A stretch of 64,000 nt of DNA from Clostridium sp. AM22-11AC (GTDB lineage: Bacteria > Bacillota > Clostridia > Lachnospirales > Lachnospiraceae): assembly GCF_003473545.1 (NCBI RefSeq), contig NZ_QUCM01000001.1:186001-250000 (forward strand). Direction: 5' to 3'. The notes below the pieces were generated by a model that saw nothing but the letters and a program-made list of their open reading frames with translations, did not search any database and was not told where the DNA came from. The translations under genes and the position numbers were made by a program. Below are positions 9,124-18,420 of this stretch, piece by piece; the stretch's first letter is position 1, and each line of letters opens with the position of its first letter.

Positions 9124-9327
9124 ATGGAAAAATATAATTTCAAAGACAATTCTGATCTAAAAAATAATACGGCTGAAAATCTCTTTGATGACTCAGACAT
9201 CCAGGCCTGCTCCGCCACCGACTGCACCGGCCTGATCCCGGCACTGCCACAGGACGAAGCAGAGGTGGAAGCATATGAGGATATTTATCCCTATATCACC
9301 AAAGCACAGAAAACGCAGAAACCATAA
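9124..9327 (+). CDS. Small acidic conserved-looking protein, function unknown
   Basis: 67 residues with AGGAGG 8 nt before the ATG. The first 25 residues are polar; then comes a compact motif ACSATDCTGLIPALP followed by an acidic, aromatic stretch EVEAYEDIYPY. No signal peptide or membrane segment. Two cysteines six residues apart could bind metal or form a disulfide. The motif looks like a recurring small-protein family in Lachnospiraceae, but I cannot confirm this. Its ribosome site is inside the pyrG terminator stem, so translation may be conditional. Confidence 0.6.
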   Translation: MEKYNFKDNSDLKNNTAENLFDDSDIQACSATDCTGLIPALPQDEAEVEAYEDIYPYITKAQKTQKP

Positions 9328-9329
9328 GA

Positions 9330-10652
9330 TCATTTTTCTTTTACAACTGCATTTTCAAAGCAGATCTCTTTGTCTACCCATTCCTTCATATTATCATGAA
9401 CGGTAACTTCCAGATTTTCTGCTTTCACATTCTTGGCATTCTTCACATAGATGCCATTGATCTTTCCTTCCTGGAAATCCGGACCGCAGCATGGGCGGAA
9501 ATCATATCCTTTAATAGGATATTTGGTAGTTTTTTCCAGTTCCAGACGGATATTATTTAATGTAAGATCTTCTATAGGCGCACTGTCCTTTCCTGCAATA
9601 TAAATACTGCCTTCGCCCTTGCAGCGCACATTGGTAATAGATAATCCTTTGATCTTTCCGGAAGGGATCTCATCTTTCCTGTTGATGGAAGCAATATTGA
9701 TAGGCTCTGCAAAGCCCCACCAGCACTCAGACACATTTTTTGTACGGATCACACAATTATTGATCAGAACATTTTCAATATTTCCCTGGTCTCTTAACTG
9801 GAAGGAAATACCTCTGTTCGTATCATAAATACTGCAGTTATCAATGATGATATCCTTAAAATCATCTACACTTTCTGTACCGATTTTAATGGCAGCACTG
9901 GTAGATGCCAGTGTACAGCCGGAGATCACAATATCTTCACAGGGACCATAGTGATGATTTGCTTCTGTAGTCTTTAATACGATACAGTCATCTGCTGCCT
10001 CAATATGGCAGTTGCTGATACGTACATGTTTACAGTGGTCCGGGTCAATGCCATCACAGTTTGCCATCATACGGTTATTTAAAATACGGACACCGCTGAT
10101 CTCCACTTCTTCACATCCAACCAGGTGAGTGGTCCAAAATCCGCTCTTTCTGATCGTTACATTCTGGATGGTCAGATGGGTACAGTGTTCCATCAGGATC
10201 AGAGGAATTCGAGGATAGAAGGCACCATCGATCTGATCTTCTCTTACCTCTCCATAATAAATTTCTTCTGAACCATCGATCACACCGCCGCCACTGATGC
10301 GTACTCCGTCTGTATCCCTGGAATAGATAAAATACTGCCGCGGTTTTCCATCATACTCGCAGTTTACAAAAGTAGGAACTTCTACCATATGGTCATGTCC
10401 CCGCTTTGCCAGCTCACTGATATACTGGTAATCATTCAGATCTTCACTGGCCTTAAGTACAGCCCCTGTTTCTACCACCAGTTCTACATGACTTTTTAAT
10501 ACGATGGAACCGGAAAGATAGGTGTGACCTCCTTCCATTATAACTACACCACCGCCCTGCTCACTGCACAGGTCAATGGCTTTCTGTATAACATGGGCAT
10601 CATTGGTCTTTCCATCACCTGCTGCCCCCAGCTCCATAACACGATATCCCAT
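9330..10652 (-). CDS. Glycoside hydrolase family 28 (polygalacturonase-like)
   Basis: 440 residues, right-handed beta-helix fold. It opens with LGAAGDGKTNDAHVIQKAID, typical of pectate-lyase-like superfamily proteins, and carries the GH28 core NCDGIDPDHCKHV and AADDCIVLKT with the catalytic aspartates. No signal peptide, so it acts in the cytosol on imported oligosaccharides. It lies next to a YesN/YesM two-component pair and a CUT1 sugar transporter, so pectin or rhamnogalacturonan fragments are the likely substrate. AAGGAGG precedes the start. Confidence 0.88.
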   Translation of the reverse strand: MGYRVMELGAAGDGKTNDAHVIQKAIDLCSEQGGGVVIMEGGHTYLSGSIVLKSHVELVVETGAVLKASEDLNDYQYISELAKRGHDHMVEVPTFVNCEYDGKPRQYFIYSRDTDGVRISGGGVIDGSEEIYYGEVREDQIDGAFYPRIPLILMEHCTHLTIQNVTIRKSGFWTTHLVGCEEVEISGVRILNNRMMANCDGIDPDHCKHVRISNCHIEAADDCIVLKTTEANHHYGPCEDIVISGCTLASTSAAIKIGTESVDDFKDIIIDNCSIYDTNRGISFQLRDQGNIENVLINNCVIRTKNVSECWWGFAEPINIASINRKDEIPSGKIKGLSITNVRCKGEGSIYIAGKDSAPIEDLTLNNIRLELEKTTKYPIKGYDFRPCCGPDFQEGKINGIYVKNAKNVKAENLEVTVHDNMKEWVDKEICFENAVVKEK

Positions 10653-10682
10653 TTTGCCTTTGCCTCCTTAAAATAAGATCAT

Positions 10683-10725
10683 AAATCATATGATTTTATT
10701 TTCCATTTTTATCCAAAATAGTCAA
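10683..10725 (-). promoter_or_regulatory. GH28 promoter with palindromic operator candidate
   Basis: Minus strand TTGACT (10720-10725), 17-nt spacer, weak -10 AAAATA (10697-10702), immediately followed by the perfect palindrome AAATCATATGATTT (10683-10696). A repressor there would block initiation. The regulator is not identified. Confidence 0.5.
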
Positions 10726-10729
10726 TCCG

Positions 10730-10782
10730 AAAAACCGTGTCGTTCTGCCACATTTCCGTGTTTTCACAATTTTACGGTTTTT
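10730..10782 (-). terminator. Probable terminator of the YesM-YesN pair
   Basis: Stem AAAAACCGT (10730-10738) with ACGGTTTTT (10774-10782), long loop, ending in T5 on the minus strand, 16 nt after the response-regulator stop. Confidence 0.4.
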
Positions 10783-10798
10783 TCCATTTATAAACTGC

Positions 10799-12304
10799 TT
10801 AGTGTCCCAAAGAAGTAATATAATCCGTAGGCGTCATTCCCGTCTGCTTTTTAAACAGCTGTGAAAAATACTGGGGATTGTTTCCACAGCCTACCTGCTC
10901 CGCTACATTTTTTATCGGTTCCTCCGGATTTTTTGCGATCAGTTCCTTGGCCTTTCCAATACGCATTTTTGTAAGATACTGGGAAAATTTCTGTCCGGTT
11001 TCTTTGTAAAATTTCTTGCTTACATAATCTACATTCATAAATAAATAATTTTCAGCGATCCATTTTAGCGTAAGGGCCGAATCCTGAAGGTGCTGCTCCA
11101 CATAGACATAGATCTGGGATACCATAGGTGAAACTGTCTCTTCTCCTTCTTTTAAACTTACCAGGTCCCGGAATTTGTCAGAGATCATCGTTCTTAAAGG
11201 ATCCAGATCTTCTTCTTTTTCCATCTTAGTCAGCCACTGGGCCAGATCTACAGTGGAAAACGTCTGAAAATCCGAAGCCATTTTCAAAAATAGATTTCCT
11301 GCCAGCTGCTTTAAAAAGTCTATATTATCAATACTGTTTAACAGTTCCACCGCCTGATCCGTCTTTTCCCGGTTGCCCTCCTGGATCTGCTGATACAGAA
11401 CACGGATCTGATCAATGACCCAGTTATAATTACAGATAGCTGTAATATGAAAATGGTTTATGTAATAGATCATGCTGTAACGCAGAAGTTTTCCTGTTAC
11501 CTGGGTAAGAAGTGTCTTTAAAGAAGAATAATTCTCCTCCCGGATCTCTGTTGTGATCTTCTGCCCCTCCGGTGAAAGCTGCTGCAAAAACACATGAAGA
11601 TCGTCACAGGCTTTACCTGCATTCTGCATAAACAGCACCAGGGTATTTTTTACATACATTCCATACAGAATGGTCTGGGGCATTTTTTCTTCCATATATG
11701 CTTTCAACTGCTGTAAAAAAGACGGCAGACCCTGAAATTCCAGATAATACACATAAAACAGACGGTAGGCTGCAAAATGAAAATCCAGATACTGTTCATA
11801 GGGAGAAATGATCTCCTCCAGCGTCATTTTTTCATCCAGACAGTCATTGATGATACTGGAAAGTACACTGTGGAACATTCCATCATAGAGAACGAACTGC
11901 TGCTGGAGCATTTTCCGTTCTCTGGCCTGTTTTTCATGATCTTTCCGGCACTGTTCAATACACTCCAGGATCTGTGTTTCATTACATGGTTTTAAAAGAT
12001 AATGGCGGATACCATAGCTCATGGCTTCCTTGGCATACTCAAACTCCCCATAACCGGATAAAATAATAAACTGGATCTGCAGGTCAGTCTGACGGATTTT
12101 GCGGATCAGTTCCAAGCCTCCCATACCTGGCATACGGATATCCGTAAGTACAATATCCGGTGACTCATCCAGGATCATATCATAGGCTTCGATCCCATTT
12201 TTACAAAGTCCGATCACTTCAATGTCATGTTTTTTCCAGTCAATAATATTAAAGATCGTCTCTCGTATAATACGTTCATCATCTGCAATCAGTAATTTCA
12301 GCAT
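10799..12304 (-). CDS. YesN-type response regulator with AraC output domain
   Basis: 501 residues. Receiver domain (about 1-120) starting LKLLIADDERIIRETI with phospho-acceptor Asp in DIVLTDIRMPG; a long middle region; a carboxy-terminal AraC helix-turn-helix ending QYFSQLFKKQTGMTPTDYI. It overlaps the upstream kinase gene by 7 nt, so the two are co-translated. Such pairs typically activate neighbouring carbohydrate transport and hydrolase genes when a sugar is sensed outside the cell; here the GH28 gene and the CUT1 operon are the natural targets. Confidence 0.93.
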   Translation of the reverse strand: MLKLLIADDERIIRETIFNIIDWKKHDIEVIGLCKNGIEAYDMILDESPDIVLTDIRMPGMGGLELIRKIRQTDLQIQFIILSGYGEFEYAKEAMSYGIRHYLLKPCNETQILECIEQCRKDHEKQARERKMLQQQFVLYDGMFHSVLSSIINDCLDEKMTLEEIISPYEQYLDFHFAAYRLFYVYYLEFQGLPSFLQQLKAYMEEKMPQTILYGMYVKNTLVLFMQNAGKACDDLHVFLQQLSPEGQKITTEIREENYSSLKTLLTQVTGKLLRYSMIYYINHFHITAICNYNWVIDQIRVLYQQIQEGNREKTDQAVELLNSIDNIDFLKQLAGNLFLKMASDFQTFSTVDLAQWLTKMEKEEDLDPLRTMISDKFRDLVSLKEGEETVSPMVSQIYVYVEQHLQDSALTLKWIAENYLFMNVDYVSKKFYKETGQKFSQYLTKMRIGKAKELIAKNPEEPIKNVAEQVGCGNNPQYFSQLFKKQTGMTPTDYITSLGH

Positions 12305-14079
12305 GTCTCTTCTTCCTTCCGAAACGGCATTTTGATCGTTGCCACTGCAAAATCATGTTCATTTGATAATGTAAGTCCATACTCTTCCCCAAATAAAAGC
12401 CGGATCCTCTGGTCGATATTTAACAGACCAATTCCAAACCCATGAGGGCTTCTGCTTTTATTTTTTAATTTTTCCAGCAATTCCTCTTCAAAATTGGAAC
12501 CTTCATTTCTCACCTGGATCGTAAGAACTCCCTCTTTTACCTCTGCCTGCAAATAAATATGACACACCTCCGTCATTTCTTCCATGCCATAGTGAATGGC
12601 ATTTTCTACCAGAGGCTGAATGGTAAGAGGCGGGATCATTCCCTCTTTTGCTTTCTCATCTGTGATCACCTTAAACTCCAGCCGTTCCTCAAACCGGATC
12701 TTCTGGATGGTGATATAAGAGTCTACCAGTTCCAGTTCATAGGCCAGTGTTACCAGGGTCTTCTGGCTGGAAAGGGAAACTCTTAAAAGATTTCCCAGAG
12801 ACTCTACCATCTGGGAGATCACTTCATTTCCCATGGCTTTCGCTCTCCAATTAATCGTTTCCAGTGTATTATACAGAAAATGGGGGCTGATCTGGGAACG
12901 CAGCGCCTTTAACTGCGCATCCTTTGCCAGGATCTCATTTACATAATTGACCTTTACCAGATTTTGGATCCTTAATGCCATCTGATGAAACTGATGGTGC
13001 AAAGCGCCGATCTCATTAGGCTGTGATCCGTAATCCTCTTCCTCCGGTTCCAGTTCCAGCTCATTCTGGGTAAACAGTTTCATTTTCTGGATCAGGGCAT
13101 CAAACTGGCGGATGATCCCCCGGATCAGACGACTGGAAAGATACCAGATAAACAAAATCCCAACCAGAAAGATCATAAATGTAGTCTGCATGGAAACGGT
13201 AAGCGCGCCTGCAACTTCATCAAAGGGCGCCAGTGTCACATAACTGTACTGATAATGGGGAAGCGTTCCTTTCACGGCAAAATATTTATGACCATCATAA
13301 GAAACGATCTTATAGGTAGTAAAAGGATCTGTAATCAGCTCCTCCGCCCTCTGATCCGTTAAAGAAGAGGAAGCATAGATCAGGCTTCCGCTCTGATTGG
13401 CGATCACCACTTTCTGATCCTTATACTGGGAAGCAAAACGGACTGCCTCAGATACTACCTGTTCCAGGTCCAGGCCGATCACCATATTTCCCAAAGGCTC
13501 CAAAGACATGTTCCGGATCTGACGTACATTCCTGCTGAGAAGCATATAAGGCTGCCTGGTAGCATGGGTCCAGGTAACTGCTCCCTCTTTCTCATAACCG
13601 TTCTGTATTGCTGCATCTAACAAAAAACCGGGTGTCCGCTTTAACGTGACCCAGTTGGTACAGTTCACATATTCCCCGTTTTTGCTGTAAACAGCTGCAT
13701 AAGCAATGCCATTGGACCGGAAAAGAGTTGCGTATTCTGTAAGGGCATTATTAATGGTACGGTTATATTCTGTGATCGCCGGCGCGTCTTCCGGTGACGG
13801 AAGATCTGACAGACAATCCTGAATAGAAGAAGAACCAAGGATCAGATTAGAAATATATTCTGCATTTTCCATTTTCTGGGAAATCTGAGCTGATGTCACG
13901 GAAAGTCTGGATGCCATAGAGTCAAAAAGAAGCTTATTATAGGCATTTGTATACAGCCGGTACCCAAACACAGCACATAACAGCATGGTCACACTGTTAA
14001 AAAGCACTATGGTAAGGATCTTATATTTTAAAGACCAGTGCCTGAACCGGCCAATTAATATGCGTATATTTTTTTTCAT
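12298..14079 (-). CDS. YesM-type membrane sensor histidine kinase
   Basis: 593 residues. Membrane segment at about 20-40, large extracytoplasmic sensor (about 40-285, dCACHE-like), second membrane segment about 290-310, HAMP-like linker, His_kinase domain with SQISPHFLYNTLETINW (His is the phosphorylation site), and an ATPase domain with VENAIHYG and GFGIGLLN. Pairs with the overlapping YesN gene. Probably senses a carbohydrate outside the cell or a ligand-loaded binding protein. Divergent from the sugar-binding protein gene across a 225-nt spacer. Confidence 0.93.
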   Translation of the reverse strand: MKKNIRILIGRFRHWSLKYKILTIVLFNSVTMLLCAVFGYRLYTNAYNKLLFDSMASRLSVTSAQISQKMENAEYISNLILGSSSIQDCLSDLPSPEDAPAITEYNRTINNALTEYATLFRSNGIAYAAVYSKNGEYVNCTNWVTLKRTPGFLLDAAIQNGYEKEGAVTWTHATRQPYMLLSRNVRQIRNMSLEPLGNMVIGLDLEQVVSEAVRFASQYKDQKVVIANQSGSLIYASSSLTDQRAEELITDPFTTYKIVSYDGHKYFAVKGTLPHYQYSYVTLAPFDEVAGALTVSMQTTFMIFLVGILFIWYLSSRLIRGIIRQFDALIQKMKLFTQNELELEPEEEDYGSQPNEIGALHHQFHQMALRIQNLVKVNYVNEILAKDAQLKALRSQISPHFLYNTLETINWRAKAMGNEVISQMVESLGNLLRVSLSSQKTLVTLAYELELVDSYITIQKIRFEERLEFKVITDEKAKEGMIPPLTIQPLVENAIHYGMEEMTEVCHIYLQAEVKEGVLTIQVRNEGSNFEEELLEKLKNKSRSPHGFGIGLLNIDQRIRLLFGEEYGLTLSNEHDFAVATIKMPFRKEEETC

Positions 14080-14126
14080 ATATTTCCCGTTTCTTCCTTA
14101 ATTATTGTATATCTCCTGACATTCAC

Positions 14127-14154
14127 ATTATACTTTTTTTCAAAAATAATTCAA
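14127..14154 (-). promoter_or_regulatory. Promoter of the YesM-YesN pair
   Basis: TTGAAT (14149-14154), 16-nt spacer, TATAAT (14127-14132), about 48 nt upstream of the kinase start. Confidence 0.65.
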
Positions 14155-14206
14155 TTCTGCACAAAAAAGAAGTCGGTTTTTTGAACGAACTGCTCCGTTT
14201 TAACTA

Positions 14207-14235
14207 TTAAGAACAAAAAAATTATGCGCTATAAT
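14207..14235 (+). promoter_or_regulatory. Promoter of the CUT1 sugar transporter operon, weak -35
   Basis: Perfect TATAAT (14230-14235) with a poor -35 TTAAGA (14207-14212) at 17 nt. A good -10 with a weak -35 suggests dependence on an activator such as the YesN protein. Confidence 0.5.
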
Positions 14236-14256
14236 GTGGAACATAAACAAGCAGAT

Positions 14257-14279
14257 ATCCTTTCGGACCACGAAAGGAT
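14257..14279 (+). promoter_or_regulatory. Leader hairpin or operator upstream of sugar-binding protein
   Basis: Perfect 9-bp inverted repeat ATCCTTTCG/CGAAAGGAT with a 5-nt spacer, in the leader between the promoter and the AAGGAGG ribosome site. No T-run follows, so it is not a terminator; it may protect the 5' end of the mRNA or bind a repressor. Confidence 0.5.
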
Positions 14280-14304
14280 CCAATTTCAAGGAGGTTACAA
14301 TATT

Positions 14305-15675
14305 ATGAAAAAGAAATTAGCAGTCCTTCTTACTGCAGCTCTTGCCGCTGCATCTTTAACCGCCTGCGGCGGATCTTCTTCCTCAGGCAGCTCTGACACC
14401 AGCGCAGCTGATACAAACACTTCCCAGTCTGCACAGTCAGATGGCGGCAGCAGTGATTCCTCCAGCCTGGTTATGGCATGGTGGGGAAATCAGACCAGAA
14501 ATGAACGTACCCAGAAGATCCTGGACATGTACAGCGAAGAAAATCCTGGTGTTACCATTGACGGACAGTTCTCCGAATTCAACGACTACTGGAACAAACT
14601 GGCAACCGCAGCAGCAGGACATTCCATGCCAGACATCGTTCAGATGGACTACAAATATTTACAGCAGTATGTAAACAACAATCTGTTAGTTGATCTTACT
14701 CCTTACATTGAGGACGGAACCATTGATACAGCAAGCTGCAACCAGGATGTTTTAAACTCCGGTAAGGTTGGAGATGGCTTATATGCACTGTGCAATGGTA
14801 TCAATGCACCAGCTCTGTTATACAACAAGACTTTACTTGATGAAAACGGTATCACTGTAAAAGACAACATGACCATGGATGAGTTCATCGCTCTTTCCAG
14901 GGAAATCGAAGAAAAAACCGGTTACAAGACCAACCTTTGCTACAACCAGAACGAGCAGTTCTTAGAGTACTTCCTTCGTGCAGATGACATTGTTCTGTAC
15001 CAGGATGGAAAAATGGGCGGAGAGTCCGCTGAACCATATGTAAACTTCTTCAAACTGTATGAAGATGGTATTAAAGATGGCTGGGTCGTTGATCCTTCTG
15101 TATTTGCAGAGCGTACCATCGGTTCTGTTGAACAGGATCCATTAGTATATGGTTCCAGTCCTGAGACCATGTCCTGGTGCTCTTTCTCCTACTCCAACCA
15201 GTTAACTGCGATCAAGAACGCAGCTCCGGAAGGCACTGAGATTGGTATCACCACCTGGCCATCTGCAGATCCTGAAAAATCTGACTACTTAAAGCCAAGC
15301 CAGTTCTTCGCTATCTCTGCTGACTCCAAAAATCCTGCAGAAGCAGCAAAGATCTTAAACTACATCACAAACTCTGCAGACTGCAACAATGTACTTCTTG
15401 CTGAACGTGGAATCCCGCTGTCCAGTGATGTAGCAGAAGCTATTTCTTCTAACCTGGATGAAAGCAGCCAGCAGGTAATTGACTTCATCTACAATGTTGT
15501 AGATCCTCACTCTTCACAGGTAAATCCACCAAGTGCTGATGGTTCCAGTGAAGTAAACGATCTGATCAACAAACTGGAAGAGCAGGTATGCTACGGACAG
15601 CTGTCCGCAGAAGATGCAGGCGCACAGCTCTTTGAGCAGGGCAACTCCATTATGGCTTCCAAAGCTTCCAAGTAA
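14305..15675 (+). CDS. CUT1 ABC transporter sugar-binding lipoprotein
   Basis: 456 residues. Signal peptide with lipobox LTACGG (KKKLAVLLTAALAAASLTAC) and a Ser/Asp/Ala-rich linker, then an extracellular solute-binding family 1 fold (MAWWGNQTRNERT, PDIVQMDYKYLQQY). The ATG at 14305 has AAGGAGG upstream; the longer frame from 14224 overlaps the promoter. First gene of a binding protein-permease-permease operon. The substrate is probably an oligosaccharide, by association with the GH28 enzyme. Confidence 0.93.
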   Translation: MKKKLAVLLTAALAAASLTACGGSSSSGSSDTSAADTNTSQSAQSDGGSSDSSSLVMAWWGNQTRNERTQKILDMYSEENPGVTIDGQFSEFNDYWNKLATAAAGHSMPDIVQMDYKYLQQYVNNNLLVDLTPYIEDGTIDTASCNQDVLNSGKVGDGLYALCNGINAPALLYNKTLLDENGITVKDNMTMDEFIALSREIEEKTGYKTNLCYNQNEQFLEYFLRADDIVLYQDGKMGGESAEPYVNFFKLYEDGIKDGWVVDPSVFAERTIGSVEQDPLVYGSSPETMSWCSFSYSNQLTAIKNAAPEGTEIGITTWPSADPEKSDYLKPSQFFAISADSKNPAEAAKILNYITNSADCNNVLLAERGIPLSSDVAEAISSNLDESSQQVIDFIYNVVDPHSSQVNPPSADGSSEVNDLINKLEEQVCYGQLSAEDAGAQLFEQGNSIMASKASK

Positions 15676-15728
15676 ACGTATCTACTTTTATTGATTACTC
15701 TCTTTTTAATTACCATATCCTTTTATAA

Positions 15729-15753
15729 TTCAGGGCGGTCCTCCCGCCCTGAA
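15729..15753 (+). other. Intercistronic hairpin between binding protein and permease
   Basis: Perfect 10-bp GC-rich stem (15729-15738 with 15744-15753), 5-nt loop, no T-run. In comparable sugar operons such hairpins stabilise the upstream mRNA and raise the binding protein above the permeases. Confidence 0.7.
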
Positions 15754-15804
15754 CCATTGTAAACTATCTTTTATCCCAAGACATCCAAAAACAGGAGGTT
15801 TGAC

Positions 15805-16698
15805 ATGAAAACCATTCGCAGCTTGTTTAACCGGGAAGATACAGCAGGCATCATGTTTACTCTTCCCTTTACCCTGGGCTTTCTCTTCTTTATGATCGTT
15901 CCCATGGGCATTTCCCTTTATTATTCCTTTTGCAAATATAATATTTTGTCCCCGCCTGTTTTTACAGGTCTTGATAACTTTAAAAATATGATCGCTGATG
16001 GTACTTTTTTACAGACCATCAAAGTTACTTTCTTCTTTGCTTTTGTATCTGTTCCTTTAAAGCTGATCTTCGCTTTACTGGTTGCAATGCTCCTGTTAAA
16101 AAACACCAAAATGTCCGGTATTTACAGAGCAGCTTACTATCTGCCTTCCATTATCGGAGGTTCTGTAGCAGTCGCTATCCTTTGGAAGCGTATGTTCGCT
16201 ATGGACGGTGTTGTAAATAAACTTTTAGGTTCTATTGGTATTAAAACCAGTATTTCCTGGTTAGGTGATACAAAAACAGCCATCTGGATCCTGATCCTGT
16301 TAGCTGTATGGCAGTTTGGTTCTTCCATGCTGATCTTCTTATCTTCTTTAAAGCAGATCCCGACTTCTCTTTATGAGGCAGCCATGGTAGACGGTGCCAA
16401 CCCAGTATCCCGTTTCTTTAAGATCACACTTCCTCTGCTGACACCAACTATTTTCTTTAACCTGGTTATGCAGATGATCAACGGATTTCTGGCATTTACC
16501 CAGTGCTACATCATTACACAGGGTAAGCCAATGAACTCCACTTTGCTTTACACCGTTTATATGTATCAGCAGTCATTTGAGTTTTACAACACTGGTTATG
16601 GCGCTGCCATGGCTTGGGTCATGCTGCTGATGATCGGACTGATCACCCTGTTCCTGTTTGCAACCAAGCGGTTCTGGGTATATGAAGGAGGACTGTAG
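15805..16698 (+). CDS. CUT1 sugar ABC transporter permease (MalF type)
   Basis: 297 residues, six predicted membrane segments, ABC permease EAA loop YEAAMVDGANPVSRFFKITLP. AGGAGG precedes the ATG. Forms the channel with the next gene (2-nt gap). No ATPase gene lies in the operon, so a shared MsmK-type ATPase encoded elsewhere is presumably used, as is common for CUT1 systems in Firmicutes. Confidence 0.93.
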   Translation: MKTIRSLFNREDTAGIMFTLPFTLGFLFFMIVPMGISLYYSFCKYNILSPPVFTGLDNFKNMIADGTFLQTIKVTFFFAFVSVPLKLIFALLVAMLLLKNTKMSGIYRAAYYLPSIIGGSVAVAILWKRMFAMDGVVNKLLGSIGIKTSISWLGDTKTAIWILILLAVWQFGSSMLIFLSSLKQIPTSLYEAAMVDGANPVSRFFKITLPLLTPTIFFNLVMQMINGFLAFTQCYIITQGKPMNSTLLYTVYMYQQSFEFYNTGYGAAMAWVMLLMIGLITLFLFATKRFWVYEGGL

Positions 16699-16700
16699 AC

Positions 16701-17546
16701 ATGAAGGAAAAACGTCTGGCAGGAGCTGCGCTCTACCACATCATCATATTTGCCATTGGTATCATCATGGTCTATCCTCTGATCTGGATGGTTATGAGCT
16801 CCTTTAAGGAGACCAACACCATTTTCACAACCGCCAGTTCCCTGATCCCGGAACATTTTGTAACGGATAACTACGCAAACGGCTGGAAAGGATTTGCAAA
16901 GATCTCTTTCTCCACTTTCTTTAAAAACTCTATCTTCATCTCCGTGATCGCTACCATTGGAACCATTGCTTCCTCTGCTGTTGTAGCCTACGGTTTCGCA
17001 AGATTTAAGTTCCGTGGAAAAGGAATTTTATTTTCCGCAATGCTGTTATCCATGATGCTTCCTGCACAGGTTCTTATGATCCCGCAGTATCTGTGGTACC
17101 AGAAATTAGGCTGGGTCGGTTCTTTCCTTCCCCTGACTGTCCCATACTTCTTCGCGATCCAGGGATTTTTCGTATACCTGCTTTCCAACTTCATCGGCGG
17201 TATTCCGATCGAACTGGACGAAGCAGCAAAGATCGACGGCTGTTCCTACTGGGGCATCTTTACAAGGATCATGATCCCTCTGATCAAACCGGCAGTTGTA
17301 ACCGGCTGCATCTTCTCCTTTATGTGGAGATGGGATGATTTCCTTTCCGCCCTGCTTTATATCAACAAAACCGCCATGTATCCGGTCAGCCTGGCATTAA
17401 AACTGTTCTGCGACCCAGGTTCTTCTTCCGACTACGGCGCTATGTTCGCAATGGCAAGCCTTTCCATCCTTCCATCCGTACTGATCTTCATTTTCTTCCA
17501 GAAATACCTGGTAGAAGGAATTAGTACCTCTGGTCTGAAGGGTTAA
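16701..17546 (+). CDS. CUT1 sugar ABC transporter permease (MalG type)
   Basis: 281 residues, about six membrane segments, EAA loop LDEAAKIDGCSYWGIFTRIM. Partner of the preceding permease. The GGAGG ribosome site lies at the 3' end of the upstream gene, indicating coupled translation. Last gene of the operon; a bidirectional terminator follows at 17619. Confidence 0.93.
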   Translation: MKEKRLAGAALYHIIIFAIGIIMVYPLIWMVMSSFKETNTIFTTASSLIPEHFVTDNYANGWKGFAKISFSTFFKNSIFISVIATIGTIASSAVVAYGFARFKFRGKGILFSAMLLSMMLPAQVLMIPQYLWYQKLGWVGSFLPLTVPYFFAIQGFFVYLLSNFIGGIPIELDEAAKIDGCSYWGIFTRIMIPLIKPAVVTGCIFSFMWRWDDFLSALLYINKTAMYPVSLALKLFCDPGSSSDYGAMFAMASLSILPSVLIFIFFQKYLVEGISTSGLKG

Positions 17547-17618
17547 ACCAAACAGATAAGCATTTCCATTTCAACCAGCAAATACGCTGTTGGCGCATTC
17601 GGGATATGTATAATACAT

Positions 17619-17666
17619 AAAAAAGCCCATGCAGCTGCCATTCAGGCAGCCTGCATAGGCTTTTTT
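17619..17666. terminator. Bidirectional terminator between convergent ABC operons
   Basis: Stem starting AAAAAAGCC and ending GGCTTTTTT, with T-runs on both strands; it ends 10 nt from the minus-strand ATPase stop. Confidence 0.85.
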
Positions 17667-17676
17667 CTCATTCTTT

Positions 17677-18420
17677 TTATTTCTCATGCATAAATCTTCC
17701 AAGGAATTCCATCGTCTGCTCTCTTTGAGGATTTGCAAAAATATCAGCCGGTGTTCCCTCTTCTACGATGACACCGTTTGCCATGTATACAACATGGGTA
17801 GATACATCTCTTGCAAATGCCATCTCATGAGTAACAATGATCATGGTCAGACCTTCTTTTGCAAGCTTGCGCATAACTTCCAGAACCTCTCCAACCATCT
17901 GGGGATCCAGCGCGGATGTGGGCTCATCAAACAGCAGTACCTCAGGCTCCATAGCCAGGGCTCTTGCAATGGCTACACGCTGTTTCTGACCGCCGGAAAG
18001 CTGTCTTGGTTTTGCATTGATATAAGGAGCCATGCCAACTTTTTCCAGGTAATACATGGCCTTCTGCTTTGACTCTTCCTTACCCTTCTTTAACACCTTG
18101 ACCTGTCCCACCATGCAGTTTTCAAGAACGGTCATGTTGTTGAACAGGTTAAAGCTCTGGAATACCATACCAACTCTGGAACGGTATTTCGGTGCATTTA
18201 CCTTTGCATCGGCAATGTTATTTCCATGATATAAAATCTCGCCGGTAGTCGGTGTTTCCAGTAAGTTTAAGCAGCGAAGCAAGGTGGACTTACCGGAACC
18301 GGAAGCTCCGATGATACAGGTAACATCCTTGCTGTTTACTGTAAAATCAATATCCTTTAAGACCAGATTGGTGCCAAAGGTCTTGCTTAAATGGCGGATC
18401 TCCAAAATCTTTTCGCTCAT
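17677..18420 (-). CDS. Polar amino-acid ABC transporter ATPase (GlnQ type)
   Basis: 247 residues. Walker A GASGSGKST, signature LSGGQKQRVAIARAL, Walker B VLLFDEPTSALDP, H-loop IVTHEM. Powers import with the upstream permease and binding protein. Its start codon overlaps the permease stop by 1 nt (TAATG), so the two are translationally coupled. Last gene of a three-gene operon. Confidence 0.95.
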   Translation of the reverse strand: MSEKILEIRHLSKTFGTNLVLKDIDFTVNSKDVTCIIGASGSGKSTLLRCLNLLETPTTGEILYHGNNIADAKVNAPKYRSRVGMVFQSFNLFNNMTVLENCMVGQVKVLKKGKEESKQKAMYYLEKVGMAPYINAKPRQLSGGQKQRVAIARALAMEPEVLLFDEPTSALDPQMVGEVLEVMRKLAKEGLTMIIVTHEMAFARDVSTHVVYMANGVIVEEGTPADIFANPQREQTMEFLGRFMHEK

